Of a DNA stretch of 64,000 bases, positions 13,463 through 25,982 are shown piece after piece. The translations under genes were made by a program, and so were the position numbers. Numbering within the stretch: position 1 is the stretch's first letter; each line of letters opens with the position of its first letter. The DNA is taken from assembly GCF_002776525.5 (NCBI RefSeq), contig NC_045443.1:35279808-35343807 (forward strand). Reading direction: 5' to 3'. The notes below the pieces were generated by a model. That model was not told where the DNA came from. It searched no databases and saw nothing but the letters and a program-made list of their open reading frames with translations. Origin of the DNA: Piliocolobus tephrosceles. Taxonomy: Eukaryota; Chordata; Mammalia; Primates; Cercopithecidae.

Positions 13463-15666
13463 GACATGTCAGAGTGCAGTTTCTTACAGTGCTTCTTTCT
13501 GTTTTTTATTGGATGACATTTCACTTTTTGCCATAGTCTTCAGTGTGTGCCGAATATCACTCTTTTGGTTTTACAGGAACCACGTTCAAACTGTGCCTTA
13601 TGAAAAGAAAGTTATAACTCTCTGAGTGGAATGCACGCATCACCAAGCAGATTCCCAGAAAGGTTTTGTGCAGTTTTCATCTGACTATATTTTCTATTTC
13701 ACCTGAGGCCTGAATGTGATCCCAAATATCGCTTTGTGGATCCATCCACGAGGAAGTTTCCAAGCTACATAAAGTAAAGAAAGCGTCATCTCTGTGAGAT
13801 AAATACACATAGCAAAAAGCATATTCACAGAAAGCTTCCTTCTAATTTTTATCTGAAGATATTTCCTTTTTCTTCATAGTCCAGAATGTGCTCCCAAAGG
13901 TCCCCTCGTGGATCCGTCCATGACAGTTTCCCAGCTGCGTAATGTAAAGAAAGCGTTATCTATGTGAGATGATTACACATATCAAAGAGTAGTTTCCTAG
14001 AAAGCTTCTTTCCATGTTTTGTCTGAGGCTATTTCCCTTTTCACCATCGGCATCAACATGCTCCCGAATGTCCCTTGGTACCTGTTTCTCCAAAAGGGTT
14101 TCCCCGATGCTGTATGAGAAGAGAGGTATAACACTGTGACTGGAATGCACACATCACAAAGCAGTTCCTCAGAAAGCTTCTCTCCAGTTTCGTTCTGAAC
14201 ATATTTCGTTTTTCACCGTTAGCCTGAAAGTGCTCCCGAATATCCCATGACACGCTAAACATACACAGGGCTAGAAAACTGCTCAATGAAAAGAGATTCT
14301 TATCTGAGTGAGAGAAATTAATATGACACAGAGCAGTTTCAGGGAAAGCTTCCTTCTGGATTTTACCTGAGGATATTTCTTTCTCCATATTCTAAGCATC
14401 GTTCCCAAATGTCCTTCCTCAGATTCCACAAAAACAGTGATTTCAAGCTGCTCAATCCAATGAATGGTTTAACTCTATCGGACGAATACACACAACACAA
14501 AGCAGTTGCTCAGAACGTTTCTCTGCAGGTTTCATTGGAAGACGTTTCCTCGCTCACCACAAGCCTCCAGGCATCACTAAATATCCATTCACATATTCTT
14601 CAAAGACAGAGTTTTGAAACTGGGCAACATAGAGTAAGCATTAGCCCTATGAAGTGAATGCACATAACAGAGAGCAGATTCTTTTAACGCTTCTTCCTCG
14701 ATTTTACTTCAGTATATTTCATTCTCTTCCATAGTCCTCAATGCGTTCTGAAATATCACTTTTTTCGTTTCACAGGAACAGTATTGAAACACCACCTTGT
14801 GAGAAAAGAGGTATAAATCCCTGAGTGGAATGCATATATCACAAAGTAGTTTCTCAGAATGCTTCTATCCAGTTTTTATCTGAATATATCTCCTCTGTCA
14901 CCATAGGCCAGAATGTGCATGACGTAGTTTCCAAACTGCGTAATATAATTTAAGTTTTAACTACGTGAGATGAATAAATATATGCAACACAAAGCAGTTT
15001 CACAGACATATTCTTTCCATTTTTTGTCTGACGATATTTCCTTTTTCACCATAGTCGTGTCTATACTCCTGAATATCTCTTGGTAGCTTTTTCTCCAAAA
15101 GTGGTTCCGGAATCCTCTAGGAGAAGAAAGGTATATTTCTGTGAGTGGAATGCACATGTCATAAAGCAGCTCCTCAGAAAGCTTCTTTCCAGTTTCTATC
15201 TGAAGACGTTTCCTTTCTCACCATATGCCTCAAAGCCCTCCAAAATATCCTTTCACAGACTAAACAAAAACAGTGTTATGATGCAGCTCAATGAAAAGAC
15301 AAGCTTAACTGTGTGAGCAGAATTCACGTGACAGAAAGCAGTTTCACAGAAAGCTTCCTTCTGCTTTTTCTCTTAGGTTATTTCTTTTTCAGGATATTCT
15401 GAAGAGCGTTTCCAAATGTTCTTTCTCGGATTCCACAGAAACAGTCATGTCAAACTGCTCAATCCAAAGAATGATTTAACTCTATGAGATGAATACAAAC
15501 ATCACAAAAGAGTTGCGCAGAAAGCTTCTCTCCGATTTTCGATTTAAGTCATTTCCTTGCCTCACACAGGACTCCCGTCGCCACTTACAATCCCGTCGCA
15601 GAAACCTGAAAGACCCACTTTCAAATGGGGAAATGTAGAGTAAGTTTTTACCCTGTGAAAAGAATG
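13463..15666 (-). repeat. HOR unit, 2,204 bp, small deletion in A
   Basis: Complete monomer order. Monomer A near 14912 reads ccagaatgtgcatgacgtag, which lacks about 28 bp present in other A copies between gaatgtgc and gcatgac. The direct repeat tgc at both ends suggests slippage. From about 14.88 kb this unit belongs to a long block with a sister near 29.6 kb. Confidence 0.85.
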
Positions 15667-18600
15667 GACATGTCAGGGAGCACTTTCTTCGAGTGCTTCT
15701 TTCTGTTTTTTATTGGACGACATTTCACTTTTTGCCATAGTCTTCCATGTGCACGGAATATCACTCTTTTGGATAATCAGGAACAGTGTTCAAACTGTGC
15801 CTTATGAAAATAAAGTTATAAGTCCCTGAGTGGAATGCACACATCACCAAGCAGTTTCTCAGAAAGTTTCCTTCCAGTTTTCATCGGACTGTATTTACTC
15901 TTTTACCATAGGCCCGGAGGTGATCCCAAATATCCCTTCGCAGATCCATCTACGAGGGAGTTTCCAACCTGCGTAATGTAAAGAAAGCTTCATCTATCTG
16001 AGGTGAATAAACATAGCAAATAACAGATTCACAGAAAGCTGCTTTCGAGGTTTTAACGGAATACATTTCCTTTTTCACTATAGTCCAGAATGTGCTCCTG
16101 AAAGTCCTTTCATGGATCCATCCATGACAGTCTCCAAGCTGTGTAATGTAAAGAAAGCTTTATCTATGTGAGATGATTACATATATCACAGAGTAATTTC
16201 CTAGAAAGCTTCCTTCCAGTTTTTGTCTGAGGCTATTTCCCTTTCCACCATTGGCATCAACATGCTCCCGAATATCACTTGGTACCTGTTTCTCCAAAAG
16301 GGTTTCCCCGACGCTGTATGAGAAGAGAGGTAAAACACTGTGACTGGAATGCACACATCACAAAGCAGTTCCTCGGAAATCTTCTCTCCAGTTTCGGTCT
16401 GAACATATTTCCTTTTTCACTGTTAGCCTCAAAGTAATCACGAATATCCCATCACATGCTAAACATACACAGGGCTAGAAAACTGTTGAATGAAAGGAGA
16501 GACTTTTCTGCGTGAGAGGAATTAAGACGACACAGAGCAGTTTCATAGAAAGCTTACTTCTGGATTTTACCTGAGGATATTTCTTTCCCCATATTCTAAG
16601 GATCATTCCTAAATGTCCCTCCTCAGATTCCACAAAAACAGTGATTTCAAGCTGCTCAATCCAATGAATGGTTTAACTCTATGAGATGAATACACACATC
16701 ACAAAGCAGTTGCTCAGAACGTTTCTCTGCAGGTTTCATTGGAAGACAATTCCTCGCTCACCACAAGCCTCTGGGTGTCACTAAATATCCTTTCACTGCT
16801 TCTTCAAAGACAGAGTTTCGAAACTGGGCAACATAGAGTAAGTATTAACCCTATGAAGTGAATGCACATATCAGAGAGCAGATTCTCTTAATGATTCTTC
16901 CTCGATTTTACTTCAGTATATTCCACTATTCGCCATAGGCCTCAATGCATTCCAACATATCACATATTCGGTTTCACAGGAACAGTGTTCATACACTGTC
17001 TTGTGAGAAAAGAGGTATAACTCCCTGAGTGTTATGCATACATCACAAAGTAGTTTCTCAGAAAGCTTCTATCCAGTTTTTATCTTAAGATATCTCTTCT
17101 TTCACCATAGGGCTGAATGATCTCCTGAACATCCCTTCACGGATCTGTGCATGATGGAGTTTTCAAACTGCGTAGTATTATTAATGTTTTAACTAAGCGA
17201 GATGAATAAATATATCTAACACAAAGCAGTTTCACGGAAAACTTCTTTCCAGTTTTTGTCTGAGGATATTTCCTTGTTCACCATAGTCGTCGCTATAATT
17301 CAGAGAATCTCTTGGTAGCTTTTTCTCCAAAAGGAATTGTGGAATCCTTTAGGAGAAGAAAGGTATATTTCTGTGAGTGGACTGCACACATCACAAAGAA
17401 TCTCCTCATAAAGCTTCTCTCCAGTTTCTATCTGAAGACATTTCCTTTCTCACCATAAGCCTCAAAGACCTCCAAAATATCCCTTCGCAGACTGAACAAA
17501 AAAAGTATTTTGATACAGCTCAATGAAAAGAGAAGCTTAACTGTGTGAGCGGAATTCACGTGACACAGAGCAGTTTCACAGAAAGCTCCCTTCTGGTTTC
17601 TCTCTGAGGTTATTTCTTTTGCAGAATATTCTACAGAGCGTTTCCAAATGTTCTTTCTCAGATTCCACAGAAACAGTGATTTCACACTGCTCTATCCAAA
17701 GAATGGTTTAACTCTCCGAGATGAATACAAACATCACAAAAGAGTTTCGCAGAAAGCATCTCTCCGATTTTCGATGGAAGACATTTCCTTGCATGACACA
17801 GGCCTCCAGTTGTGACTTACTATCCCTTAGCAGAACCCTCAAAGACCGACTTTCAAACTGGGAAATGTAGAAAAAGCTTTAACCCTGTGAAAAAAATGGA
17901 CATGTCAGAGAGCACTGTCTTCGAGTGCTTTTTTCTGTTTTGTATTAGACGACATTTCACTTTTTGCCATAGTTTTCAATGTGCTCTGAATACCACTCTT
18001 TTGGTTTTACAGGAACAGTGTTCAAACTGTGCCTTATAATAAGAATGTTATAACTCCCTGGGTGGAATGCACACATCACCAAGCAGTTTCTCAGAAAATT
18101 TTTGTCCAGTTTTTATCTGAATATATTTCATATTTCACCGGACGACTGAAGTGATCCCAAATATCCCTTCGCGGATCCATCCACGAGAGAGTTTCCAAGC
18201 TGCATAATGTAGAGAAAGCTTCATCTACGTGAGATGAATAAACATAGGAAAAAGCAGATTCACAGAAAGCTTCTTTCCACTTTTTATCTGAAGATAATTC
18301 CTTTCTCAACATAGTTTTGAATGTGCTCCCGAAGGTCCCTTCGTAGATCCGTCCATGACAGTTTCCAAGCTACATAACATAAAGAAAGCTTTATCTATGT
18401 GAGATGATTTCACATATCACAGACTAGTTTCCTAGAGAGCTTCTTTCCAATTTTTGTCTGAGGCTATTTCATTTTTCACCATCGGCATCAACATGCTCCT
18501 GAATATCACTTGCTACCTGGGTACCTGTTTCTCTAAAAGGGTTTCCCTGATGCTGTATGAGAAGAGAGGTATAACACTGTGACTGGAATGCACAAGCCAC

Positions 18601-19900
18601 AAAGCAGTTCCTCGGAAAGCTTCTGTCCAGTTTCGGTCTGAACATATTTCCTTTTTCACTGTTAGCCTCAAAGTGCTCCCGAATATCCCAATCACACGCT
18701 AAACATACACAGGACTAGAAAACTGCTCAATGAAATGAGAGGCTTATCTGCATGAGAGGAATTAAGATGACACAGGGCCGTGTCACAGAAAGCTTCCTTC
18801 TGGATTTTATCTGAGGATATTTCTTTCTCCATATTCTAAGGATCATTCCCAAATGTCCTTCCTCAGATTCCTCAAAAAGGGTGATTTCAAGTTGCTCAAT
18901 CCAAAGAATTGTTTAACTATAGGAGACGAATACACACATCGCAAAGCAGTTGCTCAGAACGTTTCATTGCAGGTTTCACTGGAAGACGTTTATTCGCTCA
19001 CCAGAAGCCTTCAGCATCACTAAATATCCCTTCACATATTCTTCAAAGACAGAGTTTCGAAACTGGGCAACATAGAGTAAGCATTAACTCTGTGAAGGGA
19101 ATGCACATATCAGAGAGCAGATTCTTTGAACACTTCTTCCTCGATTTTATTTCACTATACATCACTAGTCTCCATAGCCCTCCATGTGTTCCGAAATATC
19201 ACTTTTTCAGTTTCACAAGAACAGTATTCAAACACAGCCTTGTGAAAAAAGAAGTATAACTCCCTTAGTGAAATGCATACATCACAAAGTAGTTTCTCAG
19301 AAAGCATCTATCCAGTTTTTATCTAAAGATATCTCCTCTTTCACCATAGGCCTGAATGTGCTCCCTAATATCCCTTCGCAGATCTGTGCATGATGGAGTT
19401 TCCAAACTGAATAATATAATTAAAGTTTTAACTATGGGAGACGAATAAATATATCTAACACAAAGCAGTTTCACAGTTATCTTCTTTCCAGTTTTTATCT
19501 GAGGATATTTCCTTTCTCACCATAGTCGACTCACGAATATCTCTTGGTATCTTTTTCTCCAAAAGGGATTCTGGAATCCTCTAGGAGAAGAAAGGTGAAC
19601 TTCTGTGAGTGGAATGCACAAGTCAAATGGCAGCTCCACAGAAAGCTTGTCTCGAGTTTCTGTCTAAAGACGTTTCCTTTCTCACCATCAACCTCGAAGC
19701 GTTCCAGAATATCCCTTCGCAGAATAAACAAAAACAGTGTTATGATACTGATCAATGAAAAGAGAAGCTTAACTGTGTGGACGGAATTCACGTGACACAG
19801 AGTAGTTTCAAAGAAAGATTCCTTCTGTATTTTCTCTGATATTATTTCTTTTTCAGGGTATTCTAAAGAGCGTTTCCAAATGTTCTTTTTCAGATTCCAC
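14880..19900 (-). repeat. Sister block 1a (pair of 29620-35120)
   Basis: This stretch shares private changes with the region about 14.76 kb downstream: gacgtagtttcc in A, cacagacatattctttcc in B, aatcccgt plus a cctgaaagaccc variant in E/F, atctacgaggg-type G, agattctcttaa in M, an inserted gggtacctg between I and J (18515 and 33575), and a short deletion giving catagtcgactc or catagtggactc in B (19522 and 34727). Block ends are approximate and were judged by eye. Confidence 0.75.
15667..17898 (-). repeat. HOR unit, 2,232 bp
   Basis: Complete 13-monomer order, lying wholly inside sister block 1a. It corresponds to the unit at 30430-32960, which differs mainly by carrying the Alu insertion. 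Confidence 0.87.
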
Positions 19901-20130
19901 AGAAGCAGTGATTTCAAACTGCTCAATCCAAAGAATGATTTAACTCTATGAGATGAAGGCAAACATCACAAAAGAGTTGTGTAGAAAGCTCCTCTCCAAT
20001 TTTCGATGGAAGATATTTCCTTGCCTCGCTCAGTCCTCCGGTTAACACTTACAATCCCTTCGCAGAACCCTTAAAGACAGAATATCAAAGTGGGAAATGT
20101 AGAGTAAGCTTTAACTCAGTAAAAAGAATG
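17899..20130 (-). repeat. HOR unit, 2,232 bp
   Basis: Complete 13-monomer order. Private markers are a 9-bp gggtacctg insertion near 18515 and a short deletion in B near 19522; both recur in the 32961-35333 unit. Confidence 0.87.
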
Positions 20131-23100
20131 GACATGTCAGAGAGCAGTTTCTTCGAGTGTTTCTTTCTGGTTTTTATTGGATGACATTTCACTTTTTGCC
20201 ATGGTCTTCAAAGTGCTTCGAATATCAGTCTTTTGCGTTTACAGGAATATTATTCAAACTGCCTTACGCGAAGAAAGTTATAACTCCCTGAGTGGAATGC
20301 ACATGACACCAAGCAGTTTCTCAGAAAGCTTCTCTCCAGTTTTTATTTGACTATATTTCCTATTGCACCATAGGCCCGAATGTGATCCCAAATATCACTT
20401 CACGGATCCATCCATGAGGGAGTTTTCAAGCTGCGTAATGAAAAGAAAGCCTCATCTATGTGAGATGAATAAACATAGCAAAAAGCAGATTCACAGAAAG
20501 CTTCTTTTCACTTTTAATCTGAAGATATTTCCTTTTTCAGCACAGTCCAGAATGTGCTCCCGAAGGTCCCTTCATGGATCCGTCCATGACAGTTTCCAAG
20601 CTGCGTAATGTAAAGAAAGCTTTATCTATGTGAGATTATTACACATATCACAGAGTAGTTTCCTAGAAAGCTTCTTTCAAGTTTTTTTCTGGGGCTATTT
20701 CCCTTTTCAACATCAGCATCAACATGCTTCCAAATATCGCTTGGTACCTGTTTCTCCAAAAGGGTTTCCCAGGCACTCTATGAGGAGAGAGATATAGCAC
20801 TGTTACTGGAATGCACACGTCACAAAGCATTTCCTTGGAAAGCTTCTCTCCACTTTCGGTCTGATCATTTTTCCTTTTTCACTGTAAGCCTCAAAGTGCT
20901 CCCGAATATCCCATCACACGCTAAACACACACCTTGTGAGAAAACTGCTCAATGAAAACGGAGGCTTAACTGAGTGAGAGGAATTAAGACGACACAGAGC
21001 AGTTTCACAGAAAGATTTCTTCAGCATTTTACCTGAGGATATTTCTTTCTGCATATTGTAAAGATCATTCCCAAAAGTCCTTTCTCAGATTCCACACAAA
21101 CAGTGATTTCAAGCTGCTCAATCCAAAGAATGGTTTAACTCTTGGAGACGAATACATACATCGCAAAACAGTTGCTCAGAACGTTTCTCGGCAGGTTTCA
21201 TTGGAAGACATTTCCTCGCTCTCCACAAGCCTCTGGGTGTCACTAAATATCCCTTCACAGATTCTTCAAAGACAGAGTTTCGAAACTGGGCAACATAGAG
21301 TATGCGTTAACTCTGTGAAGTGAATGCACATATCAGAGAGCAGATTCTTGAAACACTTCTTCCTCGATTTTATTTCAGTATATTTCACTATTTGCCATAG
21401 TCCTCAGTGCGTTCCAAAATATCAACTTTTCGGTTTCACAGGAACAGTGTTCAAACACTGCCTTGTGAAAAAAGAGGTATAACTCCCTGAGTGGAATGCA
21501 TACATCACAAGGTAGTTTCTCAGAAATCCTCTATGCAGTTTTTATCTGAAGATATCTCCTCTTTCACCGTAGGCTTGAATGTGTTCCTGAATGTCCCTTC
21601 ATAGATGTGTGCATGACGGAGTTTCCAAACTGCATAATATAATTTGAGTTTTAACTATGCAAGATGAGTGAATATATCTAACATAAAGCAGGTTCACAAA
21701 AATTTTCTTTCCAGTTTTTTTCTGAGGCTACTTCCCTTTTCACCATCAGCATCAACATGCTCCTGAATATCACTTCGTATCTGTATCTCCAAAAGGGTTT
21801 CCCCAATGCTGTATGAGAAGATAGGTATAACACTGTGACTGGAATGCAATGGTCACAATGCAGGTCTCGGAAAGCTTCTCTCCAGTGTCAATCTGAACAT
21901 ATTTAATTTTTCAACTTTAGCTTCAAAGTGCTCCCGAATATCTCATCACATGCTAAACATACACAGGGCTACAAAACTGCTTAATGAAAAGAGAGGCTTA
22001 TCAGAGAGGAATTAAGACGATACAGAGCAGTTTCACAGAAAGCTTCCTTCTGGATTTTACCTGAGGATATTTCTTTCTCCATATTCTGAGGATCGTTCCC
22101 AAATGTCTTCCTCACATTCCACAAAAACAGTGGAATTCAAGCTACTCAATCCAAAGAATGGTTTAACTCTATGAGAAGAATACACACATCGCAAAACAGT
22201 TGCTCAGAACATTTCTCAGCAGGTTTCATCGGAAGATGTTTACTCGCTCACCACAAGCCTCCGGGCGTCACTAAATATCCCTTCACAGATTCTTCAAAGA
22301 CACAGTTTTGAAACTGGGCAATAAACAGTAAGCATCAACTCTGTGTAGTGAATGCACATATCAGAGAGCAGATTCTTGGAACGGTTCTTCCTCGATTTTA
22401 TTTCAGTATATTTCACTATTTGCCATAGTCCTCCATGCGTTCTGAAATATCACATTTTTGGTTTCACAGGAACAATGTTCAAACACTGCCTTGTGAGAAA
22501 AGAGGTATAACTCCCTGAGTGGAATGCATAGATCACAATGTAGTTTTTCAGAAAGTTTCTATCCAGTTTTTATCTGAAGATATCTCCTCTTTCACTGTAG
22601 GCCTGAATGTGCTCTCGAACGTCCCTTCGTGGATCTCTGCATGACAGAGTTGCCAAACTGCATAATATAATTAATGTTTTAACTATGCAAAATTAATAAA
22701 TATATCTAACACAGAGCAGTTTCACAGAAATCTTATTTCCAGTGTTTGTCTGGGGATATTTTCTCTTTCTCCATGGTCGTCGCTATATTCCTGAATATCT
22801 CTTGGCAGATTTTTTTTCTCCAAAACGGATTCTGGAATTCTCTAGGAGAAGAAAAGTATATTTATCTGAGTGGAAAGCACACGTCACAAAGCAGATCCTC
22901 AGAAAGCTTCTCTGTAGTTTCTATCTGAAGATGTTTCCTTTCTCTCCATAACTCTCAAATCCCTCCAGAAGATACCTTCAGAAACTAAACAAAAACAGTG
23001 TTATGATACAGCTCAATGAAAAGAGATGCTTAACTGTGTGAGCGGAATTTACGTGACAAAGACCAGTTTCACAGAACGCTTCCTTCCGGTTTCTCTCTGA

Positions 23101-23392
23101 GGTTATTTTTATTTTCAGGATATTCTAAAGAGCGTTTCCAAATGTCCTTTCTCAGATTCCAGAGAAACAGTGATTTCAAACTGCTCAATCCAGAGAAAGA
23201 TTTAACGCTATTAGATGAATACTAACATCACAAAAGGGTTGTGCAGAAAGCTTGTCTCCTATTTTCAATGGAAGACATTTCCTTGCCTCACACAGGCCTC
23301 CAGTCACCACTTAGTATCCCTTTGCAGAACCCTGAAAAACTGACTTTCAACCTGGGAAATGTAGAGTAACATTTAACCCTATGAAAAGAATG
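20131..23392 (-). repeat. Expanded HOR, 3,262 bp (13 + 6 monomers)
   Basis: The order runs F to B, then monomer B changes into I between about 21711 and 21727. I, J, K, L, M and A are therefore repeated before the unit finishes with B to E. The join cagttttttctgagg lies in sequence shared by B and I, as expected for homologous unequal exchange. The same hybrid recurs at 61460. Confidence 0.85.
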
Positions 23393-23850
23393 GACATGTC
23401 AGAGATCAGTTTCTTGGAGTGCTTCTTTCTGTTTTTTATTGGACGTCCTTTCACTTCTACCCATAGTCTTCAACCTGCTCTGAATATCACCATTTTGGAT
23501 TACAGGAACAGTGTTCAAACTGTGCATTATGAGAAGGTTTTGACTCCGTGAGTGGAACGCTCACATCACCAAGCAGTTTCTCAGAAATCTTCTCTCCAGT
23601 TTTTATCCGACTATATTTCCTCTTTCACCATAAGCTCGAATGTGATCCCAAATATCCCTTCACTGATCTATTCACGAGGGAGCTTCCAAGCTGCACAATG
23701 TAAAGATAGCTTCACCTATGTGAGATGAATAAGCATGGCAAAAAGCAGATTCACAGAAAGCTTCTTTTCACTTTTAATCTGAAGATATTTCTTTTTTCAA
23801 CACAGTCTGGAATGTGCTCCCGACAGTCCCTTCGTGGATCCGTCCATGGT
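21650..23850 (-). repeat. Sister block 2a (pair of 61400-63600)
   Basis: It shares private variants with a block about 39.74 kb downstream: the B/I hybrid join with an extra T, caggtctcgg-type J, the shortened ggcttatcag in K, ctctcaaa plus ataccttcag in C/D, atttaaccct with agatcagttt in F, and a gaaggttttgactc segment with ttttggattacagg. Ends are approximate. Confidence 0.82.
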
Positions 23851-24353
23851 AGTTTCCAAGCTGCTTAATGTAAAGAAAGCTTTATGTATGTGAGATGATT
23901 ACACATATCACAGAGTAGTTTCCTAGTAAACTTCCTTCCAGTTTTTTTCTGAGGCTATTTCCCTTTTCACCATCAGCATCAACATGCTCCCAAATATCAC
24001 TTGATACCTGTTTCTCCGAAAGGGTTTTCCCCATGCTGTATGAGAAGAGAGGTATAACACTGTGACTGGAATGCACACGTCACAAAGCAGTTCCTTGGAA
24101 AGCTTCTCCCCAGTTTCGGTCTGAACATACTTCCTTTTTCACCATTAGCCTCAAAGTGCTCCCGAATATCCCATCACATGCTAAACATACACAGGGCTAG
24201 AAAACTGCTTAATGAAAAGAGAGGCTTATCTGTGTGAGATGAATTAAGACAACACAGAGCAGTTTCACAGAAAGCTTCCTTCTGGATATTACCAGAGGAT
24301 ATTTCTTTCTCCATATTCTAAAGATTGTTCGCAAATGTCTTTCCTCACATTCC

Positions 24354-24369
24354 AAAAAAAAAAAAAAAA
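24354..24369. repeat. Expanded A-tract in monomer K/L boundary
   Basis: Sixteen A residues replace the usual ccacaaaaacagtg context. Satellite sequence continues directly on both sides without target duplication, so this is probably replication slippage. Confidence 0.85.
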
Positions 24370-24615
24370 CAGTGATTTCAAGCTGTGAAATCCAAAGAAT
24401 GGTGTAAATCTATGAAATAAATACACGCATCACAAAGCAGTTGCTTAGAACGTTTCTCTGCGGGTTTCATCATAAGATGTTTCCTCGCTCACCAGAGGCC
24501 TCAGGGTGTCACTAAATATCCCTTCACAGTTTCTTCATAGACAGAGTTTCGAAACTGAGAAACATGGAGTAAGCATTAACTCTGTGAAGTGAACGCACAT
24601 ATCACCATTAATCTC

Positions 24616-24655
24616 ATATCCCCAGGTAAAATCCAGAAGGAAGCTTTCTGTGAAA
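24616..24655. repeat. 40-bp inverted fragment of monomer K
   Basis: The sequence here is the reverse complement of the K segment that normally runs from tttcacagaaagc to ctgaggatat. It is followed at once by a forward gctgaggatat, so a short inverted pair (atatccccag and ctgaggatat) flanks the piece. It sits at the join where monomers K to M are duplicated, which suggests a fold-back template switch during the duplication. Confidence 0.9.
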
Positions 24656-25982
24656 GCTGAGGATATTCATTTCTCTACGTTCTAAGGATCATTCCCAATG
24701 TCCTTCCTCAGATTCCACAAAAAGAGTGATTTCAAGCTGCTCCATACAAAGAATGGTTTAACTCTAGGAGATGTCTACACATATCGCAAAGCATTTGCTC
24801 ACAACATTTCTCTGCAGATTTCATGGGAAGGCGTTTCCTCACTCACCACAAGCCTCCAGTTGTCACTAAATATTCCTTCACATATTCTTCAAAGACAGAG
24901 TTTTGAAACTGGACAACATAGAGTAAGAATTAACTCTGTGAACTGAATGCACATATCAGAGAGCAGATTCTTGGAATGTTTCTTCCTCGATTTTATTTCA
25001 GTATATTTCACCATTCGCCATAGTTCTCAATGCATTCCAAAATATCACTTTTTCAGTTTCACAGGAACAGTGTTCAAACACTACCTTGTGAGAAAAGAGG
25101 TATAACTCCCTGAGTGGAATGCATACATCACAAAGTAGTTTCACAGAAAGCTTCTATCCAGTTTTTATCTGAAGATATACACTCTTTCACCATAGGGCTG
25201 AATATCCTCCCGAATGTGCCTTTGCGGATCTGTGTTGACGGAATTTCCAAACTGCGTAATATAATTTGAGTTTTAACTATGTGAGATGAATAAATATATC
25301 TAACACAAAGCAGTTTCACAGAAATCTTCTTTCCAGTTTTTGTCTGAGGATATTTCCTTCTTCACCATAGTCGTTGCTATACTCCCGAATATCTTTTGGT
25401 AGCTTTTTCTCCAAAAGGGATTCCAGAATCCTCTAGGAGAAGAAACGTATATCTCTGTGAGTGGGATGCACACGTCACAAAGCAGCTCCTCAGAAAGCTT
25501 CTCTCCAGTTTCTATCTGAAGACGTTTCCTTTCGCACCGTAAGCCTGAAAGCCCTCCAGAGTATCCCTTCGCAGACTAAGCAAAAACAGTGTTATAATAC
25601 AGATCAATGAAAAGACAAGGTTAACTGTGTGAGCGAAATTTACGTGACACAGAGCAATTTCACAGAAAGCTTCTTTCTGCTTTCTCTCTGAGGTTATTTC
25701 TTTTTCAGGATATTCTAAAGAGTGTTTCCAAATGTCCTTTCTCAGATTCCACAGAAACAGTGACTTCAAATTGCTCAATGCAAAGAATGATTTAATGCTA
25801 TGTGGTGAATACAAACATCACAAAAGAGTTGCGCAGAAAGCTTCTCTCCGATTTTCAATGGAAGATATTTCCTTGCCTTACACAGGCCTCCTGTCTCCAC
25901 TTATTATCCCTTTGCAGAACCCTCAAAGAACGACTTTGAACCAGGGAAATATAGAGTAAGCTTTAACCTTGTGAATAGAATG

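Larger units (their letters stand above)
23393..25982 (-). repeat. Expanded HOR, 2,590 bp (13 + about 2 monomers)
   Basis: Order F to M, then an interruption near 24612, a 40-bp inverted piece of K, and a restart in K, L, M before A to E. An A-tract (24354-24369) adds about 11 bp. Confidence 0.85.
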
